A stretch of 64,000 bases of DNA from Rhyacichthys aspro. Its lineage: Eukaryota; Chordata; Actinopteri; Gobiiformes; Rhyacichthyidae. The stretch spans positions 124,001 to 188,000 of the forward strand of contig CM072159.1 of assembly GCA_036850595.1 (NCBI GenBank). The letters run 5' to 3'. Below the pieces are notes generated by a model, which worked only from the letters and a program-made list of their open reading frames with translations, had not been told where the DNA came from and searched no databases. Of this stretch, positions 11,839-23,596 are shown in pieces. The position numbers and the translations under genes are program-made. Within the stretch, counting starts at the first letter, position 1. Each line of letters opens with the position of its first letter.

Positions 11839-12569
11839 TATAGGCCTAAAGGTGAAGTCGAAGCCTCATTGGTCGAAAAACACTTGAGTCCTGCCTTCCC
11901 CTGCTTGACCGTCGAACTTAAGTTAATCACTAAAAAAATAGATAAATCAATCAAATATTCATAAAAAAAACTATGTGGACCTTGGGCCAGAAAGGACCAA
12001 AGTGTTTTGAGATTATTTTGGACCTTGGAATCGACGCGGTGAGTCAAACTAAAGGACGCTGTTGGGCTAACGGTTGGGCTAAGCAGCTAATAAGCAGCTA
12101 ACGGATAATTAATGGCTTGAATATAATGTTTGTAGATCAGCGCGGGGCGAAGTGGACCAAAATCAATCCTCTCTTGAGAGCTGAACATTAGGAGAGACCT
12201 GGTGAGTCAACTGGGGCTGGGGCTCGGGCTCATGTTAATTTAGCAGCTATGTCACAGCGAATGCTAAAGCTAACCCTGTTTTCCCGGTGGCGCAGATGTA
12301 TGGGGTTTCCCCCGAGTTAACTTGTTTTCACGGCACTAACTTGTTTTTAAAGCACTTCGGTGGTGTGCTAGTGTTGTTTTAGTGCTAATGGTTGAATATT
12401 TATGTCCCAACAGGGAAATTAATGTTAATTTTCATTAAAGTCATAAAATGTAAAGCTCTTTTATTTGTACTTATATGTTAGCGGGTGCTTTGTGAAACGA
12501 GTGTGTCACCGCATGGCCTAACGTGCACTGTAAAACTATGCGATATGCGCATTTATTCATTTTTGTCAT
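11839..12569. other. Sequence between Tigger-like and hAT elements
   Basis: No coding segment recognised. The stretch is matched by 49327-50063 in the right arm and ends in TTTGTCAT, one half of the hAT target duplication. Confidence 0.5.
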
Positions 12570-13998
12570 CAGTGTTGGGCAAGTTACTCAAAAATTGTAA
12601 TACATTATATATTACTAGTTACTGTAAATAAAACATAATATATTTATATTACAATATTACTGTCTCTGAAATGTAATGAGTTACATTACTTTGAAGTTAC
12701 TTTCACCAAAATGAAGACAGATTTTAGTGTAGCCTATGTTCTAGTGATAAAACATGACATTCTTTTTCTTGCTTGGAGTTAGCATGGCACCGCTCCAGGT
12801 GCTTTTTCAAGTTGCTTGTACTAACCCTTGATGTTGAGAGTTCCTTTGGTGAAGCGCAAAGTTTGCACTTGACTATTATATTATTGTCCAAATTCTAAAT
12901 AGTGGGAATAGGTCCATCTCACAAATGTATAATTCACCTCAGCAGTAGTGATGGGAAGTTTGATTCTTTTACTGACTCGAGTTTAAATGAATCACTCACC
13001 AAAAAGAATCGAGTTTTTGAGTCATTTGAGTCACTGAGTCAGTGACCTAGAGTGTGCAGAAACCCATATACGCACCCAATGTCCACCCACTCCCAGTCCC
13101 CACTGATTCATTGATATTGCTAAAACCACTCATTTGAAATGTGAAAATGAATGAAAATTTTATTGTGAGGAAAAAAAAGAGGACAGACATCTCACAATTA
13201 AAATAAAACTACTAATACTTTTTAACAGCTTTAACCATATATGTAACTTATTTATTTATCAACTATGAATTTATTTAAACTTATTTAAGTGATTTATTAA
13301 TCTTATGAACTCATTTATGTCTTTAACCTAAAGACATCAAAGTAACCTAAGGCATATTTAAAAACAGTCAATAATCCACTATCATAAATCCTCTATTTAA
13401 TATTCCTGCTATGCATCAAACAAACCGCACTTATAATTAAATAGCAATATTGTTGTTTTCTGTTTCTTTATTGCCGTTAGTGTTTCAAACTGTAGTCAAA
13501 CGAGTGGACTTTCGTCTCCCTGTGGTCAAATGAGCTGCATGTAATTTTAGTGCAAAATTATATCCATTCATTACGGCAACAGTCATCCGCTGTTACCGTA
13601 AAAAGTGGTGTAATAGCGCTCTAAACATAGCGGCAGCTAACCAGACAACAGAAAAAGAAACCACGGCTGGCAGGACCGTAGTTTAGCAAGCAATAACGAA
13701 CCGCAGATCACTACTCAGCAGTCATCATTCACCCATACACAGTAGATTAGCTGGTTTACATGACATTTACTGCGCGCCACTGATCTTCTCCTGCATTTGT
13801 TGGTCACTTGGATTTTTTTCTGTGGTGTAAATGTTGGCCATTTTAAGCTAAATTTATTTGTAGTGCACGTTACTGAGATTGTAACGGTTAATATACTATG
13901 TAACTTTTTATTTGTAATGCGTTATATTACTCCATTACACCAAAAAATAATATACTACTGTAACTCGTTACAAAAGTAACGCGTTACTCCCAACACTG
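12570..13998 (-). mobile_element. hAT element at the inner edge of the left arm
   Basis: The terminal repeats are CAGTGTTGGG and CCCAACACTG. The outer flank is TTTGTCAT (12562-12569); the inner flank is TTAGTAAT (13999-14006), so the expected 8-bp duplication is absent. A decayed BED zinc-finger segment (KCKLCASPKELSTSRVST and HLERCHA in the right copy) lies on the minus strand near 12790-12890. The copy is 1429 bp against 1524 bp in the right arm because of an internal gap of about 95 bp near 13690. Confidence 0.85.
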
Positions 13999-14391
13999 TT
14001 AGTAATATGTGCTGGAATTATTCAGCTTGCGCACTAAGAATGCAGTGCAGTGCAGTGACCATCATCTACAAGTTAACCCTTATAAAACTGTTGAGATGGA
14101 CTTAGACTCCAGTTCTATTGGAGACCACAGTGCGTCCACAGTTGTTAGGCAGGTAATTACATTTAAGTCTCAGCTGGAACACACAGAGGGAGAGTGTTTG
14201 CACGTGTCCATCTTGAACTCTGAATACTCTTTATTGAACTGGAAAAAGATTCAGAATTCTCCTGTGCAAACATAATTGTATAAAAACTCATTTATTCCCA
14301 GATCAGTTAAACTCAATAAAGAGAGAAAGGACAAACAGAAACACGGGTGAATGCACCCTGCACTTTTTTAGCTGCTGATATTTTTGCACTA
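13999..14391. other. Spacer start, unassigned
   Basis: The first bases after the inverted repeat. A plus-strand open frame of 88 codons (14009-14275) has no recognisable domain and is probably chance. No match to the bases left of 47803. Confidence 0.45.
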
Positions 14392-14903
14392 CAGTGGTCC
14401 CTCGTTTATCGCGGGGGTTACGTTCTAAAAATAACCCGCAATAGGCGAAATCCGTGAAGTAGTCAGCTTTATTTTTTACAATTATTATATATGTTCTAAG
14501 GCTGTAAAACCCCTCACCACACACTTTATACACTTTCTCAGACAGGCATTAACATTTTCTCACATTTCTCTCCTGTTTAAACACTCACAAAGTTCAAACC
14601 TTAGCATCTTCCTCTGCCTTTTGGGTTTTGTCCGGGAGAAAACTTGCAAATATACAGCACTTCAGAGTCACACCGCTAGCGATCGAACATTTATGTAAAT
14701 TTGGCAAGCTGAACGCATTCTGTACTGTACAGGAGACACGGCACGGAGGAGATTGATTGACAATGGTCTACAGTCCCTTAGCCAATCAGGACGCAGAACA
14801 CAATGCGCATTCATAAAAAAAAAAAAAAGCATGCAAAATTGCACTAAAAATCCGAAACAGCAAGGCCGCAAAAGGTGAACTGTGTTATAGTGAGGAACCA
14901 CTG
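14392..14903. mobile_element. Short Tigger/pogo-like copy (512 bp)
   Basis: It has the same CAGTGGTCCCTCG ends as the two arm copies and is bordered by TA (14390-14391 and 14904-14905). It runs in the orientation of the right-arm copy. It lacks the nested Harbinger element and most of the interior and has a single CTGATTGGCTAAGGG unit, so it is a deletion derivative or an older, simpler form. Confidence 0.8.
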
Positions 14904-16100
14904 TATTTGGTCTGGACTTTTGGACTTTCCTGTTTGGTTGGGCCCAAATCAGCAGACGAGAAAGGCCCAGGGGACTGTGGTTCGGACCAAACAGCTACTC
15001 TTTGGTCTCGGACTTAGTCCAACTAAGTCAAGGTCTGGTTGTTTGTGAAAGAGCACTTGCTGAAAGTCCAGACTTTTAGAACAAATACAGGTAGTTACGG
15101 CCAATTAAACAGACGAAGCAAACACCGGAGGGAAACAGATAAAAGAGATATTGGTTGGGTTTAGAAACACATGCCTAGATTGTGTTGTTCTATGTTTTGT
15201 ATGGCTCAATTTTTCTTGTTACGCCACAGCACTCTCCCTGTGCAGCCAACCATTTCCTAATGTGCGTTATAGTGATTCAAATTATGTCTTAAACAGTGCA
15301 TTCGAGGTTTCAGCTGTTTGCATTAATTCTATGTTTATAATAACATATAGGCCCTACTCCTGTCTGATTATTGTATTTCTCCAGTTCAACTGTAAAATGA
15401 AGAGACATTCATCACAGTAAAAGCTGTCTATTGGAGGCACACCCCCGTCGGCATGACGACAGTAATCACACCGCCAGGGAATGTCCAATAGTCCATTAAT
15501 ATAAACTATAGTGTGGAACCAAAAGTTATGGAACCTCACGAATACAGCTTAACAATTTGTAAGTTCCTACTGCGGACCTTGGAGCAGACTTTCGGGTGAG
15601 AAAACACATTTATTCAGCAGCTTTTCCCTCCATCAACATCATAGGACTTTGCCCCCAGTATACAGTGTGCACAATATTAATCATCCTGATGTGTCGGTCC
15701 TGATCCATCCCTCAACAACTTCTGCAGGAACTGGGGTATCTGGCAGTCTCACATTTGCAGTTATTGTGCAATAGACATAGGTTCATGGACTTTTAAAATA
15801 TAATTCCTATATGTGGCTGTGCCAATGTACAGGGATGATGGTGCTGAAAAAAAGAAAAAGCTCTGTCAAGCTTCACAGTGAAATATATTCTGTAACAGCA
15901 ATGAGATGCAATATAAAAATGTAAATAATATATTGTATATAAAAGCATATAATTATATTATAAACAACATAAGAATGCAAATAAAAAACTGACGTTAGGG
16001 TCATCAATACAAAAATAATAAGGCCTCTGAACAATTGTTTCATTTGATACAATTGTAGTTGCAGCTAGTGAACGTAGCTAACTCAAGAATATTTAAATAG
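14904..16100. other. Unassigned sequence
   Basis: No gene or complete element recognised. Near 14910-15090 GGTCTGGACTTTTGGACTT and AAAGTCCAGACTTT suggest weak terminal repeats, but I cannot define an element. Confidence 0.4.
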
Positions 16101-16800
16101 TCAAAGCAGCACCATGTAACTTTTCACTCCTTGTGGTGTCATCACTAATGGCCGGCTTCCAGTGTACAGTGCTGCTTTGGAGAAGGCTGTGTGGGTTTTT
16201 GTTAAGCAAAAGAGGGAAGAGTGGATGGTTCTTGTCTGTCTTTGATCTTGAGGCAGGAACTCTACACGGACCTGAAGGGGAAAAACCCCCCTTTTCTGGC
16301 TGTGAACCATGGCCTCGGACTTGGGGGTGCTGATTCTCACCTCAGCCTCTTCACACTCGGCTGCAAACCGTCCCAGTGCATGCTGAAAATCCTGGTCTGA
16401 TGGAGCCAACAGGACAACATCATCTGCAAAAGCAGAGATGAGATCCTGTGGTCCCCAAACCGGAGGCTGGCTGTGCCTAGAAATCCTGTCCATGAAAATT
16501 ATAAACAGGATCATTGACAAAGGGCACCCCTGGCGGAGTCCAACATGCACCGGAAACAGGTCTGACTTACTGCCGGCAATGCCAACTAAGCCCCTGCTCT
16601 GGTTGTACACGGACCAGACACCCCTTAGCAGAGGGCCCCAGACCCTTCAGAGATTGAATTCAATTATCAGCCGGATTCTCCTCTCCAGTACCCTGACATA
16701 CACTTTCCGGGAGGCTGAGGAGTGTGATCCCCTGTAGTTGGATCACCCTCCAGTCCTCCTTTTTAAAAAGGACCACCACCCGGTCTGCAACCTCTATGAG
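16101..16800 (-). mobile_element. LINE reverse transcriptase fragment with internal deletion
   Basis: A 169-codon minus-strand frame contains SKSDLFPVHVGLRQGCPLS and then FADDVVLLAPS, with the FADD catalytic palm motif kept, followed by FAAECEEAEVRISTPKSEAM. Upstream bases to 16800 preserve NYRGIHS-like and LERRIR-like phrases in broken frames. The part between RVLERRIR and RGPLL is missing compared with the intron 2 fragments of the same family. It is a dead LINE remnant; clade not assigned. Confidence 0.85.
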
Positions 16801-18474
16801 ATGTTGCAGAGGCTTGTCAGCCAAGACAGCCCTACAACATCCAGAGACTTGAGGTACTCATGGTGCACATGGTTGGACAGACAAGACAGATTTCCTTTAA
16901 ACTTAATATAAGCTACGCATACTACCGGCATATTATCGCTTGTCCCGTCAAACAATGAAGAAAGTCTGTGCACTTGGCCACACAGTGTTTGGTTGTTCCA
17001 GGCGTGCACATCCTTGAAACCTTCTTGTTCTGTGGAAAAATAGTGACTGGGCATACCAAATCCATTGCTATTGTTTTAACATGAGGACCATAATCCATGC
17101 AGATCCAGTGAACAGCTACACAGGCTTAGTGCAGTGCTTACTTTGTCAAAATTGAGCCAAAAGGGAGAGAAATAAAGGTGTTGTTTGCAGCAATTAAAAT
17201 TATGATAAATCAAAGGCAAAGATCAGGAATACAACTGTGAATTATTTCACAGTTTCGGATTCAAGCAGTTTATTATAACATGTCATAGTGTGTTACTTGA
17301 GTCTGGTTTGATCAGCATCTGATGCATGTGACAGTTTGCAATAATAGATTCCTGTGAATCTGAGGCTACAGTGACTATGATCAATCACATGCAACATCAA
17401 GAGGCCCATGGTTGCAGAATTAGGTTGTGAGTACATTTGTCAAAAGCATATGTTTGTTTACATGTCCATTAGGATCATTGTCCTATTTTTCTGACACTGC
17501 CATTTGTTGTTGGCTGTGTTGTATGACAGTGAGATCTGTATGACACTCATTTAAATGTATCATTAATGATGAGAGATGGATTTTTGGTCACAGACAAAAT
17601 CCCACTGTGTAATGTGGATTTCTGTCTGATTCTTTTGTCAGGAGGCTTGTGGTATATTTGAATAATTGGTAATTGAGAATCTCAGTATCTCTCACTGTAC
17701 TGTGTGGCCATCAGTGATTTTGACTAGTATTCTAGGGATGCATCAGTCCAGCTTTTTTAGTATAGATCCCGATCCAGATGGTTTGAATGTCTGCAGGTAT
17801 CAGATACTGACCCAATCCATCTGGTATTTGAATATAGATTAATAAAGACCCTTTTATTTGTTATATGATCCATTATGGACATGGGGGTCACAGTTACATT
17901 TTATTGTATTGAGTAGATTTGTCCACATAAAAAGAAAGTAAAGACCAGCTCTTTTCCCATTGTAAACATACAATATCAATATCTTAGAGTAATGTGTTTA
18001 ATTTATGATTCATTTTTATGATTCTTGTGGTAGGCTGCTATAATCCAGAGGTCAGTACTGCTTAAACCAAAGGGAAGAGAGATCATCCTCAGGAGGAAGA
18101 CAAGTTAATAATCCAGCTCATGGATTTTAGTGACTGTAGCTTTACTGTTTTTACATTAAAATGAATCAAATGTGCCTTACAACAGCAGCTTTTTATCAAA
18201 CCTCACTCATGTAAATTATATTAGTGACTAAAGACATCAGTTTGTTCAGTGGGGCTCAATGTTAACACCCAGAGGGAGGGGCTGTGAAACTCTGATAAAA
18301 GTATAAGCTACAAACAGTTAGCTTTCCTTTGGCTCGCTGCTAACAAGAAGCTGCAATCGGAACAACAGTTAATAACAACTGTGGTCAAAGCAGGTGGATA
18401 TATCACACTCTTGTTCCCTTTTTCTGATTCAGCTGAATAATCAGCTCTTAATAACGTTAACAATAACAATGTGT
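16801..18474. other. Unassigned sequence
   Basis: I see no coding region, terminal repeat or RNA gene. AGGGATGCATCAGTCC near 17735 resembles the end of common fish non-autonomous DNA elements, but no second end was found. Confidence 0.4.
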
Positions 18475-19583
18475 GTGTGTCACATTTAGCTATTTCAGAA
18501 CAAACTAATTTAAATGTTAGACAAAGGTAACTCAAGAAACACAAAACGCAGTTTAAGTGGTGATTTTATTTATTAAGGGAAAAAAGCTATCCGAGCCCTG
18601 TATGAAAAATTAACTGCCCAATGACAGGTTGTGCCACCCTCAGCAGTAATAACTGCTATCAAGTGTTCGAGATAACATCACTTCGCTATGGAAGAATTTT
18701 GGCCCATTCTTGTTTGCAGAATAGTTTTAATTCAGCGACATTGGTGGTTTTTCATGGTTCCACCAATCTCAGCCAAGCAGCCCCAGACCATTCCACTACA
18801 ACCCCCATATTTGACTCTTGGTATGATGTTCTTTTTCTGAAATGCTGTTTTAATTTTACACCAGATCTAACAGGACACACACCTTCCAAAAAGTTCAATT
18901 TTTGTCTCAAACACAACATTTGTCCCCACAAAGTCTAGGGGGTTATTAAGATTGGGTTTTTTGTGAGATGAACCTTTATGGTTTTTTGGTCAGTAGTGGT
19001 TTTCCCCTTGAAACTTTGCCATGGATGCCATTTGTGCCCCGTCTCTTTCTTATGGTTGAGTCATAAACACCGACCTTAACTGAGACAAGTGAGGCCTGCA
19101 GTTCTTGTTCTATTTCTAGATGTTGTTGTGGGTTCTTTTGTGACCAGATTCACCATTTTCCCTTTATTTCTCTTTCATTTGTGGATCATGGCTCTCACTG
19201 TGGTTGGCTGCAGTCCTAAGGCTTTAGAAATGGCTCTGCAACCCTTTCCAGACTGATAAGTGTCAGTTATTTTGTTTCTCATCTGTTGCTGAATTACTTT
19301 GGATCAGAGCACGATTTCTTGCTTTTAGAGGTCTTTTGGCCTACTTCACTTTGTCAGACAGGTTATATTTAAGTGATTTCTTGATTCAGTGCGTGTGGCA
19401 GTAATCAGGCCTGGGTGAAATTGAAAAGCTTTTTTTCCTTTATTAAATAGAATCATCACTTAAAAACTGCATTTTGTTTTTACTTGAGTTATCTTTGTCT
19501 AATATTTACATTTATTTGATGATCTAGAAAATAGTTAAGTGTGACAAATGTGCAAAAAAATAGAAATCAGGAAGGGGGCAAAC
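18475..19583 (-). mobile_element. Tc1-like transposon fossil
   Basis: The two ends are inverted copies of a long subterminal repeat: TTTAAGTGGTGATTTTATTT near 18555 pairs with the segment around 19440-19475. Minus-strand bases 19155-19330 still read like the helix-turn-helix start of fish Tc1 transposases (QMRNKITDTYQSGKGCRAIS), followed by a PTTVRAMIHK segment. The middle is deleted and frames are broken. The 3' end stops at GGGGGCAAAC, short of the outer CAGTG terminus, and a small hAT element follows 12 bp later. Confidence 0.75.
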
Positions 19584-19595
19584 AGCACGATAGAT

Positions 19596-19883
19596 CAGGG
19601 GTGTCAAACATAAGGCCCGGCCTGCCAGGAGGTCCAAACCGGCCCGCCAGGAGTTTATAAGTCCAAAGGTCCAAAGTCTCAGGTTGTTCATCATATAATT
19701 TGTATAAGGACAGTTCTTTAAACGTTTTTTGTAATATACTATTTGTTTATCTGCACAAAAATTTGAACTTATTGTTACTTCGGTAATTATGCTACTGACT
19801 ATGCTAAGTTTTCTGGTCCGGCCACCTTGAGGTCAAATTAGGTCGTATACGGGCCTCGGACCAAAATGAGTTTGACACCCCTG
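19596..19883. mobile_element. Small hAT-type element (288 bp)
   Basis: The ends CAGGGGTGTCAAAC and GTTTGACACCCCTG are inverted repeats. The flanks CGATAGAT (19588-19595) and CCATAGAT (19884-19891) agree at seven of eight positions, which fits a hAT 8-bp target duplication with one later mutation. There is no coding capacity. Confidence 0.85.
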
Positions 19884-22800
19884 CCATAGATACTGCCCTT
19901 TGGTTTTAGGTTATAGCTGCTTGATTGATATATGTGTAGGTGCTGGACAAGAATCACTTTGTGAAAGTTAGCTTTTTTACTCTCCCTTTGTGTTTTGTCT
20001 CATGTCTTTTCACATCCCAGCTTTGTGTAGATAGTAGATATCTTTGTTAAAATAAGAGTTAGGAATTCGGGCAATGGATCAGAGCTACCTCTCCTGGAAT
20101 CTTTCCTCCTCTTTCTTTACCTTGACCAAGGCCGCACTGGTCCCTCCATTTTGTCTGACAGCGTACATTTGCCATGCAGACAGAGGCTGATGTTTCAGCT
20201 GAACAAATTGGTCTCAGCGCTCGAAAAGATCAATTTGAATCAACTCTCGTTGTTTTTTCCAAGGTTTACTCAGTCTTTTCAAGTGCAAGGAGAAGCATTA
20301 AATCCCAGGTCTTAAGAAAGAATACTGCTGGGTAGCAGCAGAGTCTCCTGGCTCTCAATTAATAATAAAAAAAAAAAAAAATTATGACTCACCTTTAGTT
20401 TGTAAAACATACAAATATGGACTCTGTGGAAGAAAAAAGAAAGAAAAAACAAACAGAAAAAAAACAAAACTGCTTATGTCAAGTCTGTAACCATTTTAGG
20501 ACTTGAATGGTATTAGTGGGATATCTTTACAATGGGAATCAGGTGGTTATCAACATTTTTTGTACGTACAGTATCATCTAATAGCATGTTGAAAAAAATA
20601 TATATCTGTAAAAAAAACCTGTTTTAATTATCAAGAATTTAAATATAACAAATGATGCTATTAGTCAGCCTTGAATCAGTGTTGTTGTTTTTTTCACAGC
20701 ACTGTCTACTTTGCTTACACAGCAAAAAAATCAGAAAAAGGAACATTTTAAGAAAAGTGAAGCAAAGTGAAAAGAGCAAAATTATTGGCAATGCATTCAC
20801 TTGATGCATTCACAGAAGTTATACACACCCAGCCTCATAACGTATTAGTAATGTAATAATATTTTGGGAGAAGGCCATACATCAGGTTTATCACACTCCT
20901 GAGCCTCATACAACTCAAACATAACTCTTCAGTTTTTACTGGAGTGCATTAATTACCTTTGCATTGTCCCAGAGCCAGTGCTGTCACTGTCTACAGTCTA
21001 CCTGAGAGACATTCAAAGACAAAGTAAGCCCTTCAGTAAGGAAGTGTTGCCTCAGTGCATGTGTCTTTAATGCTAGTCAGTACAAATCTTGGCTTAGAGC
21101 TGCTTAAATCCAGAGATTGTGTCTTCAAACATGGGCATAACTTGTGTAACTAGTCTACAACATATGTAATGTAATGTACAAACTCTTCAACTCTGCTGTT
21201 ATGTGGGACAGCATTGCTTTGGAATCTGTTAAGATCTAAATAGTTTTGTTGTAAGTTCAAGCAGTTTCCAAAGGTAAATCAAATCAAATCATTTAAATAT
21301 GTTAATGTGACCGCAGCAGCAGAAACAACTAATGCTGTTGGTGTGATGGATGACTCTTCAGGTTCAAGGGGAAGTGCACATGTGGCCTATACTCACCAAC
21401 ACAGCAGCGTTACATTTATTCATTTCATTAAGTGTTTTAACCTAGTTTTCCACAGCATCCTTTTAATTTAAACGATGTGAATTATGCTGTGGGGAATTGT
21501 AGTCACCAGAGTGACAGTATACACTGGCTTTTCCAGCAGCATGGATGTCAACATTGTGGCATTATAGATGGATGGAACAGATGAATTTCACAGACAGTGG
21601 GCTCAGTTCGAAGCAGCGTTTGGTCTCAGTCTGTTCCTGTTTAGTCTGAAGGAGCTGCCTGTAAAATGCTGCTTCATCACTGGGATCATAGACAACTAGT
21701 TAAAATCCTGGTTTTTGCTTTGGATCCTAAATATTGTAGAAGAGGAGCGTAGACAACACTTGGAACACAGCGAAAGTTCTACCTTTTAAATGCAGTGCAG
21801 TGTGATCTTTTTGTTCAGGTTTGCAAGTTAAAGGAGACATGACTTGAACTGAGAGACCATGAGACTACCTGTGATTTCTGTAGTGATGATGACATTTGTC
21901 ATTACCAGAGTAACAGAGTGACTGTTTTCACCTGCTCAATTATTGTTTAAACTCTGTGAAGACACAGTCAGCCTTTCTGAGGAGTTTATTGTGCCTAAAA
22001 TTGTGTGTGTGTAATTTGCAGTGTTATTTTGATGCATTTAAACGTGTATAGTGGGGCTTTATTTGACCACTGTATTAACAGCCTCTGTCTCCTTAAACAA
22101 TACTGTATCATCTAAAGCCGGCTTCATCTTAAGCTGTATGAGATAAAAGCTGTATGAGGGACACATTGCCAGTGTTTTGCTAATCTCACACCTGAGTATT
22201 GTTCCTCTGTCTTTCTGCTTGTATCCACCTCTCATTGCTCACGCAGCTGCAAAGATGCAAAAGACGAAACAGTACTGGTTTTCTGGAAGGTTGTAGCAGT
22301 TTCTAGAAACTTTGCACACTAGTGGCCCCTTTCCCTTAAAACTAGTTACAATATAGTGTCTGTATAAACATGTTAAGGTCAGATAAAAGAAGTAAAGTAC
22401 TACATTCAATGCATTTTTTGTGCATTATTAAAACCCTCTTGTGCCTATACAGTCCCCTGTGTTGATAACTGTCACTGTTTGCCTCCAAATGCTGATTTAC
22501 TTACTGAAACTGTGTTTCTCATTGTTTTGATCATCAGCATGCTTTTTTCAGTCTGTGAACCGACTTGTGAGAGTGAATTGGAATAAGGCTTAATGGAAGG
22601 GAAGACGGAGGCTGAACGGCTTTGATCATTGCATGAATCCTACTGCTGTTTTCTTCGGGCTTTGAAACACAATGCAGTGAGCTGACAATCATACAGCAGC
22701 AGCCACAACAGATTCACTCCTAAGTCTTTCAACCAAACACTGCATTTGACTTGCTTTCTTTTTTACACTTGGATCTTCATTAAAAAAAAGTACAGACTGT

Positions 22801-23040
22801 TGAGACATCGATTCTGCACACTTAACACACTTAACTTACGCAATTTTAGGCCTAAACAGTTAGTGTCAGTAGTGTGCTAGAGAGTAATGTCCCCCTTAAA
22901 TAAAATTTGCAGAGTCAGGACTGCCAAAATAAAAAAAACCCAAAAAAACCCCAAAAAACAAACCAGAATCTTAACCATACTTTTTTTTAATTTATTTTTT
23001 TATCATTGGTGTTTTAAAATTAATCATCATGTTGTTAAAG
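19884..23040. other. Unassigned, gene-poor sequence
   Basis: About 3 kb with no recognised exon, transposon end or RNA gene. It includes A-rich runs near 20365 and an AC-type run of alternating A and C blocks near 22930-22965. Confidence 0.4.
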
Positions 23041-23044
23041 TTCT

Positions 23045-23190
23045 TTATATTTTCTTGTTTGGACAGTTCCTTTCGGGGGCACCACAGAATATCATCTGCA
23101 TCATCAGCACATTTATTTGTAAAAGGTTTTACACTGGATGCCCTTCCTGACAAAACTCTCATTTAATCGAGGCTTGGGACGGCACAAAAA
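23045..23190. repeat. Fish interspersed-repeat fragment
   Basis: Phrases such as GGACAGTTCCTTTCGGGG, ACCACAGAAT and TTTTACACTGGATGCCCTTC are typical of a very common teleost interspersed repeat, probably the 3' part of a LINE. The family is recognised from memory of fish genomes; only a fragment is present. Confidence 0.5.
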
Positions 23191-23596
23191 CTGCACAGGC
23201 TTGAGACGTCTTGTCCGCTGCAGACCGCTGCAGTTTATATAAATGTAGGCATTGCCTTGACATTCACTTGTAGATATATTTCACTCACTGAGGGTTGACT
23301 CTAGTTTATGTAGCCTAATCTTACCTTGTTTTTAACTATGAAATGTAGTTCTCCAAAATAACATAAATTAATATTAATATGTTGTCTCCTAAATTCATTG
23401 TTAGTGGCACGTGAAAACTCCTAATTACTTCAAAAATTGCATATGTTTCCGTATATGTATATGAAATCGCCATTGTTTTACCTGCGCAATGCCTTCTGGG
23501 ATGGTGACGTGATTCGGCTGTAGCCGAGGCGAACGTCAAGGTAAAGTTACATTGTTTTGTGTAACGTTTTCTCTTAGATAGCCCTCAACAGTGGAA

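Larger units (their letters stand above)
1..13998. repeat. Left arm of a large inverted repeat
   Basis: This stretch is the reverse complement of 47803-61949. Paired coordinates add up to about 61950-61957 across the FECH part and to 61801 at the inner edge, so the arms differ by small indels totalling about 150 bp. Exons 1-4 of FECH, the Penelope-like fragment, the Tigger-like element with its nested Harbinger element and the hAT element all recur in the same order. The match is still running at base 1, so the outer end lies outside the window. The inner end falls exactly on the last base of the hAT terminal repeat. The arm could be a real segmental duplication or an allelic contig placed in the wrong place. 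Confidence 0.95.

Noticed and set aside
13999..14275. 88-codon frame at the left spacer start as a host gene
   Set aside because: No recognisable domain, no splice-flanked neighbours and typical chance length.
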